Assembly (NCBI GenBank): GCA_036558305.1 | Contig: DATBFX010000598.1 | Coordinates: forward strand, 1-28,741 | Direction of reading: 5' to 3' | Length of the DNA stretch: 28,741 nt | Source: DATBFX01 sp036558305 | Lineage (GTDB): Bacteria; Chloroflexota; Chloroflexia; Thermomicrobiales; UBA6265 | Shown: piece after piece, positions 14,848-23,210 of the stretch | How positions within the stretch are numbered: position 1 is the first letter of the stretch | Layout of the letters: each line of letters begins with the position of its first letter | Made by a program: the position numbers and the translations under genes | Notes under the pieces: generated by a model | Told to the model about the DNA's origin: nothing | The model's input: the letters and a program-made list of their open reading frames with translations, nothing else | Databases searched by the model: none

Positions 14848-15996
14848 TTAGCCGGCGGCGGCGCGGGCCGCGTCGGAGAGGTCGCGGCGGGCGATCGCAC
14901 CGGCTTCATCGCGGCGGACCCCGTTGGTGAGGAAGGCGAAGGCCAGGCCGAGATCGGGATCGCCCCAAAAGACGGAGGTCCCGAACCCGCCGTGCCAGAA
15001 GGTCTGCACGGTGCTGGTGGCGCCGGCCCATTGGCGCTTCGGAATGTCTTGACCGCCGAGTTCAAAACCGAGACCACGGCGGATCGGCACATCGAACGCG
15101 CGGTCGATGTCGCCGTCGACCTGGACGGCGAGGAGGAGGTCGACCGTCTCCCGGCGAAGGATGCGAACCCCGTCGAGTGCCCCACCCATGGCGATGGCGG
15201 CGTAGAACCGGGCCATGTCGCGGGCGGTCGCGACGCCGCTGGCGCCGGGGACGACCAGGCGGTGAAAAGTCGTCCCGTGGACCGCCCGAAGGGTTTCGAC
15301 GCCCCAGGCGTCGGTGCCGTCCGTGGCATGGAGTTTCACGAGGCGATGCTCCTCGTCCGCGGGCAATCCGAGAAAGGTGTCGGTCATACCGAGCGGACCC
15401 GTGATCTCCTCGCGCAGGTAGTCCTGAATCGGGCGGCCGTCGAGACGGCGGACGAGTTCGGCGCAGACCCAGTGCTGGGTCAGGAAATGGTAGGCGCTGA
15501 CGGTGCCGGCGGCGGATTCGAGCGGCATCGCCGCGACGGCCTCGCGCACCGCATCTTCGTCTGCCCACCGCGCCGGCGGCAGGTCCGGCGGCGTGGTCGG
15601 GAACCCGCCGCGGTGAGAGAGGAGGTGGCGCAGCGTGACCCGCTCTTTGCCGTTCCGGGCGAAGGCCGGCCAATGGACGGCGACTGGGTCGTCGAGGCCC
15701 GCCTTGCCGCGCTCGATCTGCTGGAGGAGGGCAATTGAGACAAGCGGTTTGGTGCCGGAGAAAAGGTAGAAGAGGGTTTGAGCCCCGACCGGCTCGGCGC
15801 GCTGGCTGTCCGCCCAGCCGTCGGCAAGATCGAGGACGAGGCAGCCATCGTAGTAGACCGCGAGCGCGGCGCCGGGGTGGAGACGGAGCGGGCTGATTTG
15901 GGCGCGGAACAGGCGCACGGCATCGTCCAGGGCCAGTGCGTCCGTTCCAGCCAAGAGCGGAGTGGCGAGCAGTTCGGCAACCATTACTCTCGTCAC
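14848..15996 (-). CDS. Serine hydrolase of the beta-lactamase class C / esterase family VIII type
   Basis: The product has 382 residues. The SxxK motif is SGTK (S80-K83), Tyr169 sits in AYHFLTQHW at the YxN position, and HGGFGTS (H335) replaces the usual K-T/S-G motif. H-G-G or W-G-G variants are typical of family VIII esterases rather than true beta-lactamases. LRHLLSHRGGFP and PLGMTDTFLGLP are further family blocks. There is no signal peptide, so it is probably cytoplasmic; the substrate is an ester or small amide. The start is GTG 15996, only 2 nt after the acyl-CoA ligase stop; ATG 15984 is an alternative. The two genes form an operon, which suggests an acyl-ester substrate pathway. Confidence 0.87.
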   Translation of the reverse strand: MTRVMVAELLATPLLAGTDALALDDAVRLFRAQISPLRLHPGAALAVYYDGCLVLDLADGWADSQRAEPVGAQTLFYLFSGTKPLVSIALLQQIERGKAGLDDPVAVHWPAFARNGKERVTLRHLLSHRGGFPTTPPDLPPARWADEDAVREAVAAMPLESAAGTVSAYHFLTQHWVCAELVRRLDGRPIQDYLREEITGPLGMTDTFLGLPADEEHRLVKLHATDGTDAWGVETLRAVHGTTFHRLVVPGASGVATARDMARFYAAIAMGGALDGVRILRRETVDLLLAVQVDGDIDRAFDVPIRRGLGFELGGQDIPKRQWAGATSTVQTFWHGGFGTSVFWGDPDLGLAFAFLTNGVRRDEAGAIARRDLSDAARAAAG

Positions 15997-15998
15997 CC

Positions 15999-17567
15999 CT
16001 ATGCCGGCACCAGAGCGGCGGCGCGCTCTCGTTCAACGAGCACACGTCGAAGAATCTTCCCAGAGGGCGATTTCGGGATCTGGTCGGTGATCTCCAGGCG
16101 CCGAACCTTTTTGTACGGGGCGACGCGGGCGGCGACGTAGGCGATCAAATCGTCCGCCGTCGATGGCTTCCGCAAGACGACGAAGGCCTTCGGCACTTCG
16201 CCCGCTTCCTCGTCGGGGCTGGGGACGACCGCGGCGTCCGCCACCGCCGGATGGGTGAGCAAGACGGCCTCGAGTTCGGCCGGGGCGACCTGATAGCCCT
16301 TGTATTTGATCAACTCCTTCAAACGGTCCACGACGAACAGATAGCCGTCGTCATCGAGGCAGACGAGGTCGCCGGTGCGCAACCACCCGTCCGGGGTGAT
16401 GATCTGGGCGGTAGCGTCCGGTCGGTTGAGATAACCTTTCATGACCTGCGGACCTCGGACCCAGAGTTCGCCTTGCTCGCCCGGTCCGAGCTCCGCGCCG
16501 CTGTCGAAATCGACGACCTTGCATTCGGTGTTCGGCACGCACGGGCCGACCGACCCGCGCTTCGCAACGTTGCCGTCGGGCGCCTGAACGTGGGTGGCTG
16601 GGCTGGCCTCGGTCATGCCGAAGCCCTGGGCGACGAGACAGCCAAGCCGCGCTTCGCAGCGCCGGATGAGGACGTGGTCGAGCGGTGCGCCTCCGGATAG
16701 GATGAAGCGCAGCGACGAGAGGTTGAACCCCTCAACGATCGGTTCGTTCGCCAGCGCGAGCACGACCGGCGGGGCAACGGAGGCGCGGGTTACCCGGTAG
16801 TCCTGGAGCGCCCGCAAAAACGACGCCAAATCGAAGCGCGGGAGGGTGAGCAGCGTCCACCCGTTCGCCAGCGCCAAGTCCAACAGCAAGGTGCCGTAGA
16901 TGTGGTAGAAGGGGGGAACCGCGAAGACGATCTCGGTTTCATCCCCCGCCTGAGGCACGCTGACCTGGCAGACGTTGGCGACGAGGTTGCGGTGGGTCAG
17001 CATCACGCCTTTAGGCAGCCCCGTGGTGCCACTGGAATAGGGCAACACGACGGTATCGAGGAACGGATCGATGGGGACAGATGGCACCGCAGCCTTCGTC
17101 CCGCCGAGCGCGGACAAGGAGATCGCGCCCTCGGCTTCGCCCATCACGACGATTTCCTGGACCATCGAGCCGGCCGCCTCCCGTGCCCGGCACAGCAGGT
17201 CTGGCGTCGTCACCAGGAATCTCGCCCGTGAGTCGTCGAGCTGTCTTGCGAGCTCCTCTGCCGTGACCTGGGGATTGACGGTGGTCACGATCCCGCCGGC
17301 GGACGCCACGGCGTAGAGGGCGATCGCATAGTCGGGGTCGTTCGGCGCGAAGATGCCGACGACGTCGCCCTTGCGCAGACCCCGTTCCCACAAGCCAGCG
17401 GCAACGCCGCGGATGCCGCCTGCGAGTTGGCCGTAGGTCAGGGACCGGCCGGATGCGGCATCGATCAGCGCCGGTTTGTCGGCCAGTCGCTCGGCGTGAC
17501 GCAACACGAAATCGGCGAGCGACACGTTCGGGATCTCGACGTCGGGATAGGGGCTGCGGAAGATCAT
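15999..17567 (-). CDS. AMP-forming acyl-CoA ligase (4-coumarate-CoA ligase-like)
   Basis: The product has 522 residues of the ANL superfamily: acid + ATP + CoA to acyl-CoA + AMP + PPi, in two steps with domain rotation. Visible motifs are the P-loop YSSGTTGLPKGVML (177-190), GFGMTEASPATH, GYLNRPDATA, GWLRTGDLVCLDDDGYLFVV, the hinge DRLKELIKYKGYQVAPAELE and the catalytic lysine region PKSPSGKILRR. The closest overall resemblance is to 4-coumarate-CoA ligases and medium-chain or aryl acid ligases; the substrate cannot be told by eye. The start is ATG 17567 with GAGGAGG 6 nt upstream. It leads an operon with the serine hydrolase. Confidence 0.92.
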   Translation of the reverse strand: MIFRSPYPDVEIPNVSLADFVLRHAERLADKPALIDAASGRSLTYGQLAGGIRGVAAGLWERGLRKGDVVGIFAPNDPDYAIALYAVASAGGIVTTVNPQVTAEELARQLDDSRARFLVTTPDLLCRAREAAGSMVQEIVVMGEAEGAISLSALGGTKAAVPSVPIDPFLDTVVLPYSSGTTGLPKGVMLTHRNLVANVCQVSVPQAGDETEIVFAVPPFYHIYGTLLLDLALANGWTLLTLPRFDLASFLRALQDYRVTRASVAPPVVLALANEPIVEGFNLSSLRFILSGGAPLDHVLIRRCEARLGCLVAQGFGMTEASPATHVQAPDGNVAKRGSVGPCVPNTECKVVDFDSGAELGPGEQGELWVRGPQVMKGYLNRPDATAQIITPDGWLRTGDLVCLDDDGYLFVVDRLKELIKYKGYQVAPAELEAVLLTHPAVADAAVVPSPDEEAGEVPKAFVVLRKPSTADDLIAYVAARVAPYKKVRRLEITDQIPKSPSGKILRRVLVERERAAALVPA

Positions 17568-17710
17568 GGCGAACCTCCTCGCGTTGCCGTCTTGATTGCG
17601 CCGACCGCTGATGACCATCTCACCCCGGCGATCGACGTGCTCCTATCCTGCGCCCGGCTGATGCGATCCGCGTCGTACGGGTGTCGCAATTGCCCGGATC
17701 GATTTGCGGG

Positions 17711-17740
17711 GCGCCGCCTACGACATGTCGTAGGCGGCGC
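17711..17740. terminator. 30-bp perfect palindrome after the LuxR-type regulator
   Basis: GCGCCGCCTACGACA and its exact complement meet without a spacer, 6 bp beyond the regulator's stop (17747, minus strand). A hairpin of up to about 13 bp with a small loop would form. No T-tract follows on the minus strand, so the terminator role is likely but not certain. Confidence 0.6.
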
Positions 17741-17746
17741 GGCTGC

Positions 17747-20089
17747 TTACGTAGACGAAGATTTTACCTGGTCGAAGAGGCCGCGACGGTGCGCCAGGTC
17801 CACCGCCTCGGTCCGGTTGGCGACGCCGAGTTTGGCGAAGAGGTTCGTGACGTGGGTCGTCACGGTGCGGCGGCTGATGAAGAGCGCCTCCGCGATCTCC
17901 GGATTGGAGCGGCCCGAGGCGAGGAGTCGCAACACCTCCACCTCGCGCAAGGTCAAGCCGCACTGCGCTGCTGCCGAGACATCTTCGGGCTCGGCCGTCT
18001 CGTCGGGCACGCTCAGGGCCTCCGCGACGGCCTCGGGAAACGAGAGGGCGCGTCCCGCCGACCAGGCAAGCCGAAACGCCGGTTCTCCCAGTTCCTCGCA
18101 AAGCGTCGCGAGGGCACGGGCATCCGAAGTCGATTGCGACTCCCTGGAGCCGATCGCCTCGCGGAGGGTTTCGGTGGCACCGAAAAGGCGCGCCGCCCGT
18201 TCGAACTGCCGGGTGAGCGCGGCAACGAGTGCGAGCCCGCGCAGGCAACCCGCGACGCTGATCTTGTCGCCGTGGTCCCAGCGGAGCGCCAAACTCTCGG
18301 CGTAAAGCGCGGCTGCACGAAAAAGATCGCCCCGGTCGCGCGCCGATTGCGCCATGTTGATGAGCGTAATCGCCGTGCCGAACGAGTTCCCCATGTCCCG
18401 GAACTGGGTGAGGGCCCGCTGATAAAGCGTGTCGGCCTGGGCCCGATCGCCGCGTCGGTAGGCGACCAGTCCCAAGTTTTTCAACGCAAAAGGAAGCCAC
18501 GTCGTGTCGCCCAGACTGCCGTGGATGGCGAGGGCTTCTTCGAAGCATGCTCCCGCGCGATCGAACGTCCCACGTCGTAGGGCTGCTAATCCCAACGCGA
18601 TGAAAGCTTGCGCTTCAATGTGACGATGGCCGATCGCCCGCGCAAGCGAGAGTCCTTCGTCCAGAAGGTGTTCGGCTCGATCGAGATCGCCTTGTTCCTG
18701 GGCCTGCCATCCCGCCATGGCGACGGCGGCGGTTCGTGCCTCGGCAGTCGTCGATCCGGGACACGTCAACGCCCGCTCCGTCCACGTCCGCCCTTCACTC
18801 AGACGGTAGGTGACGTACCAGAACCAGCCGACCGCGTACGCGAGCCGCTGGGCAATCTCCGCCTCGGCCTGCTCCATCGCCCAGTTGAGCGCCGCACGGA
18901 TGTTGTCGAGCTCCGCCTCAAGAAGAGCGAGCCAGGACCGGTTGACCCACCCCATCAATTCCGGCCGTGCTCGTTCCGCCAGGTCCCGGTACCAAATCGC
19001 GTGCCGTCGGCGTGTCGGCTCTGCCTCACCGGCAGAGTCGAGTTGCTCCGCGCCAAACTCACTCACCGTCCCGAGCATGACGAATCGGGGCGAACCTGCC
19101 CGGTCGTACTCGCTCAGGAGGCTTTTCTCGACGAGCGAGGCGACGCCCGCCAGGACATCGACCGGCGGTTCGTCCGGTGCGGTCACGACGGCCTCGGCCG
19201 CATCCAACGTGAACCCCCCGGCAAAGACGGAGAGCCGGCGGAACAGCATCCGCTCCTCTTCGCTCAGCAGGTCGTAGCTCCAGGCGATCGCGTTTCGCAT
19301 CGTCTGAAGCCGTGCGGGAAGGTCGCGGGCACCGTGGACGAGCAGCGCCAGCCGCTTGTCCAGGCGGGCAAGCAACGCGTCGGGCGGGAGGACGTTGGCA
19401 CGGGCTGCCGCCAGCTCGATGGCCAGGGGGAGGCCATCCAAACGGACGCAGATCTCGGCGACCGCGGCCGCGTTCTCGACCGAGAGGGCGAAGGCGGGTC
19501 GAGAGGCGCGAGCCTGCTGGAGGAAGAGCGAAACCGCCCCGTTCCGCGCCAGCTCGTCGGGGGGAGGCAGGCGGTCGGTGCTGGGGACGGCCAGCGGCTG
19601 GACAGAGTACTCGTGCTCTCCCCGCACGCGGAGAACCTCGCGGCTGGTGACGAGGATCTTGAGGCGGGGACAGGCCGTTAGGAGGTCGGCCAGCAGCGGC
19701 GCGGCGTCCACCACCTGCTCGAAGTTATCGAGAACAAGGAGGAGTTCGCGGTCCCGCAGCACCGACTTCAGGCGTTCGGCAAGTGGCCGGTCGCCCGCGT
19801 CCTGCAACTCCAGCGCGCGAGCAATCTCCGAGAGAACAAGACCGGGATCGCGCACCGGGGCCAATTGGACGAAGACCGCACCCCCGGCGAACGCCCGGTG
19901 CAGGTCGCCGGCGACCTGGAGGGCCAGTCGCGTCTTGCCGACCCCGCCCGGCCCGGTCAACGTCACCAGCGGCACGTCCGGCCGGCACACGAGCTCGACC
20001 ACGGCGGCCATGTCCTGCTCTCGCCCGACGAGCGGCGTACGCGGCAACGGGAGATCGGGCGTGGAAAGCGCAGCCGCGATCACCGACAT
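17747..20089 (-). CDS. Large ATP-binding LuxR-family regulator (NTPase-TPR-HTH)
   Basis: The product has 780 residues. The N-terminal STAND-type NTPase has LVGREQDM, Walker A GPGGVGKT (46-53), Walker B ELLLVLDNFEQV (D121), KILVTSREVLRVRGE and GLPLAIELAAAR. The middle (about 400-680) is TPR-like helical repeats, for example ALGLAALRRGTFDRAGACFE and NLGLVAYRRGDRAQADTLY. The C-terminus is a LuxR-type HTH (about 715-775: LTLREVEVLRLLASG, SNPEIAEALFISRRTVTTHV). It probably binds a ligand or partner through the TPRs, switches with ATP and activates transcription. Target genes are unknown; the adjacent ligase-hydrolase operon is a candidate. ATG 20089 has no clear ribosome binding site. Confidence 0.92.
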   Translation of the reverse strand: MSVIAAALSTPDLPLPRTPLVGREQDMAAVVELVCRPDVPLVTLTGPGGVGKTRLALQVAGDLHRAFAGGAVFVQLAPVRDPGLVLSEIARALELQDAGDRPLAERLKSVLRDRELLLVLDNFEQVVDAAPLLADLLTACPRLKILVTSREVLRVRGEHEYSVQPLAVPSTDRLPPPDELARNGAVSLFLQQARASRPAFALSVENAAAVAEICVRLDGLPLAIELAAARANVLPPDALLARLDKRLALLVHGARDLPARLQTMRNAIAWSYDLLSEEERMLFRRLSVFAGGFTLDAAEAVVTAPDEPPVDVLAGVASLVEKSLLSEYDRAGSPRFVMLGTVSEFGAEQLDSAGEAEPTRRRHAIWYRDLAERARPELMGWVNRSWLALLEAELDNIRAALNWAMEQAEAEIAQRLAYAVGWFWYVTYRLSEGRTWTERALTCPGSTTAEARTAAVAMAGWQAQEQGDLDRAEHLLDEGLSLARAIGHRHIEAQAFIALGLAALRRGTFDRAGACFEEALAIHGSLGDTTWLPFALKNLGLVAYRRGDRAQADTLYQRALTQFRDMGNSFGTAITLINMAQSARDRGDLFRAAALYAESLALRWDHGDKISVAGCLRGLALVAALTRQFERAARLFGATETLREAIGSRESQSTSDARALATLCEELGEPAFRLAWSAGRALSFPEAVAEALSVPDETAEPEDVSAAAQCGLTLREVEVLRLLASGRSNPEIAEALFISRRTVTTHVTNLFAKLGVANRTEAVDLAHRRGLFDQVKSSST

Positions 20090-20259
20090 CGTGGACCCCA
20101 GTTGCGGGCGGTGGTTCCGAACGTGGTCGCATGATGGCGTATCGCGGATGGCGCGTCAACAGGCGACGCGGAGCGCGGCACGAGCCGGGTTTGCGGTCGA
20201 CTTGGGGCTCAAGGGCGGATTCGTCGCTGCGATCGAGACTCTCAACGAAGGGCACAAAG

Positions 20260-20303
20260 GTGCCGCCCTCCTCCGCTCCGGCCGGAGCGGAGGAGGGCGG
20301 CAC
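20260..20303. terminator. 44-bp perfect palindrome, probable msrA terminator
   Basis: 20260-20281 and 20282-20303 are exact reverse complements, giving a 22-bp GC-rich stem. It begins 17 bp after the msrA stop (minus strand). On that strand the stem is followed by CCTTTGTGCCC, with only a weak T run. It also separates msrA from the LuxR-type regulator. Confidence 0.65.
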
Positions 20304-20320
20304 ACCATCAAGCGGGCGGT

Positions 20321-20983
20321 CTAGGCGCCGGCCGGGACGGCGAGCCCGATCGGACAACTCACCCCCGTCCCGTCCAGGCCGCAGTACCCGTGGGGAATCT
20401 TGTGCAGATATTGCTGATGGTAGTCCTCCGCGTAGTAGAACGGTCCGGCCGGGGCGATCTCGGTCGTGATCTCGCCGTAGCCGGCGCGCTTGAGCGACTC
20501 CGCGTAGGCGTCGCGGGTCGCCTCGGCGGTGCGGCGCTGGTCGTCGGTCGTGAAGTAGATGGCGGAGCGGTACTGCGTCCCGACGTCTGCCCCCTGGCGC
20601 ATCCCCTGGGTCGGGTCGTGGTTCTCGAAAAAGGTCTTCAGGAGCGTCTCGTACGAGACTCTGGCCGGGTCGAAGACGACCAGCACGACCTCGGCGTGCC
20701 CGGTTTTGGCGCTACAGACCTCCTCGTAGGTCGGGTTTGGGGTGTAGCCACCGGAGTAGCCGACGGCGGTGGTGTAGATGCCGGGAAGCTGCCAGAAGAG
20801 CCGCTCGGCGCCCCAGAAGCAGCCGAGACCGAACACGGCCGTCTCCATACCCGCCGGGAAGGGCGGCTGCATCGGCGTACCGAGGACGCCATGACGGTCG
20901 GGGATCGCGAAGGCGGGTTGGGCGCGGCCGGGCAACGCCTCGCCGGCGGCGATCATCTTGGTCTTGTGGCGACCGAAAAGCAT
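20321..20983 (-). CDS. msrA: Peptide-methionine (S)-S-oxide reductase
   Basis: The product has 220 residues and repairs oxidised methionine in proteins, using thioredoxin as reductant. The catalytic motif is GCFWGAE with Cys55. YSGGYTPNPTYEEVCSAKTGHAE, TQYRSAIY and YYAEDYHQQYL are classic MsrA blocks. The C-terminal GYCGLDGTGVSCP holds recycling cysteines 201 and 210. The roughly 48-residue N-terminal extension before the catalytic domain is normal for this longer subtype. The start is ATG 20983, with GAGGAGG about 10 nt upstream. It is a single-gene unit, with a palindromic site upstream and a strong hairpin after the stop. No msrB is fused. Confidence 0.95.
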   Translation of the reverse strand: MLFGRHKTKMIAAGEALPGRAQPAFAIPDRHGVLGTPMQPPFPAGMETAVFGLGCFWGAERLFWQLPGIYTTAVGYSGGYTPNPTYEEVCSAKTGHAEVVLVVFDPARVSYETLLKTFFENHDPTQGMRQGADVGTQYRSAIYFTTDDQRRTAEATRDAYAESLKRAGYGEITTEIAPAGPFYYAEDYHQQYLHKIPHGYCGLDGTGVSCPIGLAVPAGA

Positions 20984-21068
20984 GGGTGAGGTCCTCCTCG
21001 CAGGATGGTGCCGACGGTCCCGCCGGCGGCGCCAGTAACCGCGCGCCCCGGTGCCGGGATTCGCCGTG

Positions 21069-21087
21069 AACGCGGTCTGACCGCGTT
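21069..21087. promoter_or_regulatory. 19-bp dyad upstream of msrA, possible operator
   Basis: AACGCGGTC and GACCGCGTT flank a single T in perfect dyad symmetry. The site lies 86 bp before the msrA start. On the minus strand it is just downstream of an AATATT hexamer that could be a -10. The size and symmetry fit a repressor site; the regulator is unknown. Confidence 0.4.
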
Positions 21088-21233
21088 GCAGGAATATTGT
21101 CCCGCAGAACGCGAAAACGTTACGGTGCCACCGGTGCCACGTGCCACGCCACCTTCGCCGGTTGCCGGTGGATTCTGGAGCCCACGACCGCGGTCGCACC
21201 GCGCCCGATTCCCCATCCCGGAGGGCGGTCCGA

Positions 21234-22655
21234 TTAGCCGGCGTTGCGACCCTCCACGACCAGACGGTAGGTCCAACCGGGCGCGAGGTCGACGTCCTCG
21301 TCGTAGTCGAACGACGCTCGGTCGCCGGGATCGACGGTGTCGAACAGACCGGAGTAGGCACTGTCGTGGCCGGCGTAGCGTCCGTTCGCGTCGTAAAAGA
21401 GGATCTCGATTGATCCTCTCTTGATCGGTTTGGTTCCGTTGTTGACGAAATCGCCGCTGAGGGTAAGGTGATCGTCCGTCTGTTGCGCGGTGAGGTTGTC
21501 GATCGCCAATCCCTCGGCGATGTCGGCCGGGTCCGCAGAAGTGGCAGCGTCGAGCATGACCCGGGCGCGGGCCCACTTTCCGTCGTAGATATCCGTGGAT
21601 ATCTCGATCGGAGAGGTCTCGCCCGGCGGGATGATCGACAGCACGCTTTCGCTTTGACGGCTGTTGACGACCTTGCCGTCGGCGTCGAACAACGTGAGCG
21701 AGACCGCCGGCGCCGCCACCGGCCGATCCGTCGTGTTGCGCAACTCGCCGAAGAAGGTGGCCCAATCGGACGGGTCGCCCGGCGCGACGTACAGGTTCGT
21801 CAACTCGACGCCCGTCCGCTCCGTCAGCGGCGCACCGGCCGGCGACTCCTTTCCGGTGAACTCGGCGATCCCCTTGTCGACCTCGGGCGGCGTTTCCGCC
21901 GAGGCAACCCCGACGGCCGTGACGTCGTAGGTCCACCCCGGACCATCGACGTAGGGGGCCTCGTAGAGGAAGAAGGACCCCGTTTGACCCGGCGCCAGGG
22001 TCTGGGGATAGACGGCATGCGCATCGGCGGCGGCGTAGCGACCGTCGGCCAGGCGGAAGACGATGCGGACCTCGATCCCGGTGGCCGTCTGCGTGCCGGT
22101 GTTGCGCACCTGACCCAGGATGTCGACCATCTTGTCCGTCTTCTGCCGCTCGCTCACGTTGAACAGTTCGAGACCGCTCGCCTGGGCGTCGAGCACCGAC
22201 TGGTCGACGGGGGTGACCTCCCCGATCTCGGCCGTGGCGCCGGCCCAGGTATCCGGCTGCATTTGCTTCGCGCCCTCGACGCCGATCCACCGACCGGGCG
22301 GGATCAGGTAAGGCACATCGGACCAGATGGAGGGCGGCCGCAGCAGCGGGATCGTGGCGAGGTCGCCACCGGCTTGGTCGTGCAGCGTCAGGGTCACCTT
22401 CGGCACCGAAACGGTCTGGTCGGTCGTATTCAGCAATTCGCCGCGGAAGTAGACCCAGTTGTTAAAGGGGAAGGCATACAGGTTGACCAACTGGACGCCG
22501 GCAGTTTCGGCCGCGGGCGTCCCTTCGGCCTGGCCGCCGAGGGGAATCGTCGGCAACCGATCGTCGCCCTGGGCCGCACCGGTCGCGGCGGTGCCGGCAA
22601 GGACGGTACCGGCGACGACGAGGGCGATCAGCACAACGGGGGCAAGGCGTGACAT
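21234..22655 (-). CDS. Secreted FxLYD-like protein with A-B-A-B domain plan
   Basis: The product has 473 residues. A signal peptide (LAPVVLIALVVAGTVLAG, cleavage near GAAQ) is followed by a linker and four beta-rich domains. Domain type A occurs twice: VQLVNLYAFPFNNWVYFRGE with LLNTTDQTV, and VELTNLYVAPGDPSDWATFFGE with LRNTTDRPV. Type B also occurs twice: QVRNTGTQTATGIEVRIVF with PGWTYDVTAVG, and DFVNNGTKPIKRGSIEILF with PGWTYRLVVEG. The FxGE-NTT and NxG patterns match FxLYD-type surface domains. It probably acts at the cell surface; binding partner unknown. Start ATG 22655, with GGAG 6 nt upstream. It diverges from the AbrB/toxin locus and has no operon partner. Confidence 0.8.
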   Translation of the reverse strand: MSRLAPVVLIALVVAGTVLAGTAATGAAQGDDRLPTIPLGGQAEGTPAAETAGVQLVNLYAFPFNNWVYFRGELLNTTDQTVSVPKVTLTLHDQAGGDLATIPLLRPPSIWSDVPYLIPPGRWIGVEGAKQMQPDTWAGATAEIGEVTPVDQSVLDAQASGLELFNVSERQKTDKMVDILGQVRNTGTQTATGIEVRIVFRLADGRYAAADAHAVYPQTLAPGQTGSFFLYEAPYVDGPGWTYDVTAVGVASAETPPEVDKGIAEFTGKESPAGAPLTERTGVELTNLYVAPGDPSDWATFFGELRNTTDRPVAAPAVSLTLFDADGKVVNSRQSESVLSIIPPGETSPIEISTDIYDGKWARARVMLDAATSADPADIAEGLAIDNLTAQQTDDHLTLSGDFVNNGTKPIKRGSIEILFYDANGRYAGHDSAYSGLFDTVDPGDRASFDYDEDVDLAPGWTYRLVVEGRNAG

Positions 22656-22799
22656 CGAATACTCCACACCAAATGCCGCGCCGGAGTCGACGCGGTCGCG
22701 CGAACGGATATCAAACACCACAGATGGTACCGCAGGGCGCTCCGGACGCGCCCCACTCGATTGCCGCATCAATGCATCACAATCGTTTGCGCGCCGTCG

Positions 22800-22830
22800 T
22801 TGGCGGGAGCGCCGAACGATCCGGGATAAT
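22800..22830 (+). promoter_or_regulatory. Candidate promoter of the AbrB-AbrB-toxin locus
   Basis: TTGGCG (22800-22805) and GATAAT (22825-22830) are separated by 19 bp, 38 bp before the first antitoxin start. The related antitoxin at 27095 also has a GATAAT box (27050-27055), which supports the assignment. Confidence 0.45.
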
Positions 22831-22867
22831 CGGCCCGCATCCAGGAGGCGTCAGAGGGAGGCCCATT

Positions 22868-23170
22868 GTGATTGCCACGATCCGTCGCAAAGGCCAATTG
22901 ACCATCCCGGCCGCGGTGCTGCGCGCCGTTCACCTCGAAGAGGGCGATGAGGTCGAGGTGGAGGTGATCGAGGACGGTATCGTGCTGCGACGGCGCGAGG
23001 TCGAGGGTCAAGAAGGCGATCCCTGGTATTACGGGACGCCGGAATGGGAAGAGGGACTGACGCGGGCGCTTGCGGACGCCGATGCCGGTCGGACTACGCA
23101 CCATGGCTCCGACGAAGCATTTCTTGCTGCTCTCGACGAGCGGGGCAAACGCGCAACAGCAGATCATTGA
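22868..23170 (+). CDS. AbrB/SpoVT-type antitoxin (antitoxin 1)
   Basis: The product has 100 residues. The N-terminal swapped-hairpin DNA-binding domain reads IATIRRKGQLTIPAAVLRAV then LEEGDEVEVEVIEDGIVLRR. The C-terminal part, DPWYYGTPEWEEGLTRAL then SDEAFLAALDERGK, is also present in the antitoxin at 27095 and in modified form in the next gene. This tail is the likely toxin-binding part. The start is GTG 22868 with GGGAGG 6 nt upstream. No toxin directly follows; antitoxin 2 starts 40 bp later. It probably represses its own promoter, as usual for this type. Confidence 0.88.
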   Translation: MIATIRRKGQLTIPAAVLRAVHLEEGDEVEVEVIEDGIVLRRREVEGQEGDPWYYGTPEWEEGLTRALADADAGRTTHHGSDEAFLAALDERGKRATADH

Positions 23171-23210
23171 CATGCTCGGGTCCACAAGCTGGATCGAGGA
23201 GGTTTCGACA

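Noticed and set aside
14848..15996. A beta-lactam resistance gene
   Set aside because: The third motif is H-G-G and there is no signal peptide, both pointing to an esterase-type serine hydrolase rather than an exported beta-lactamase.
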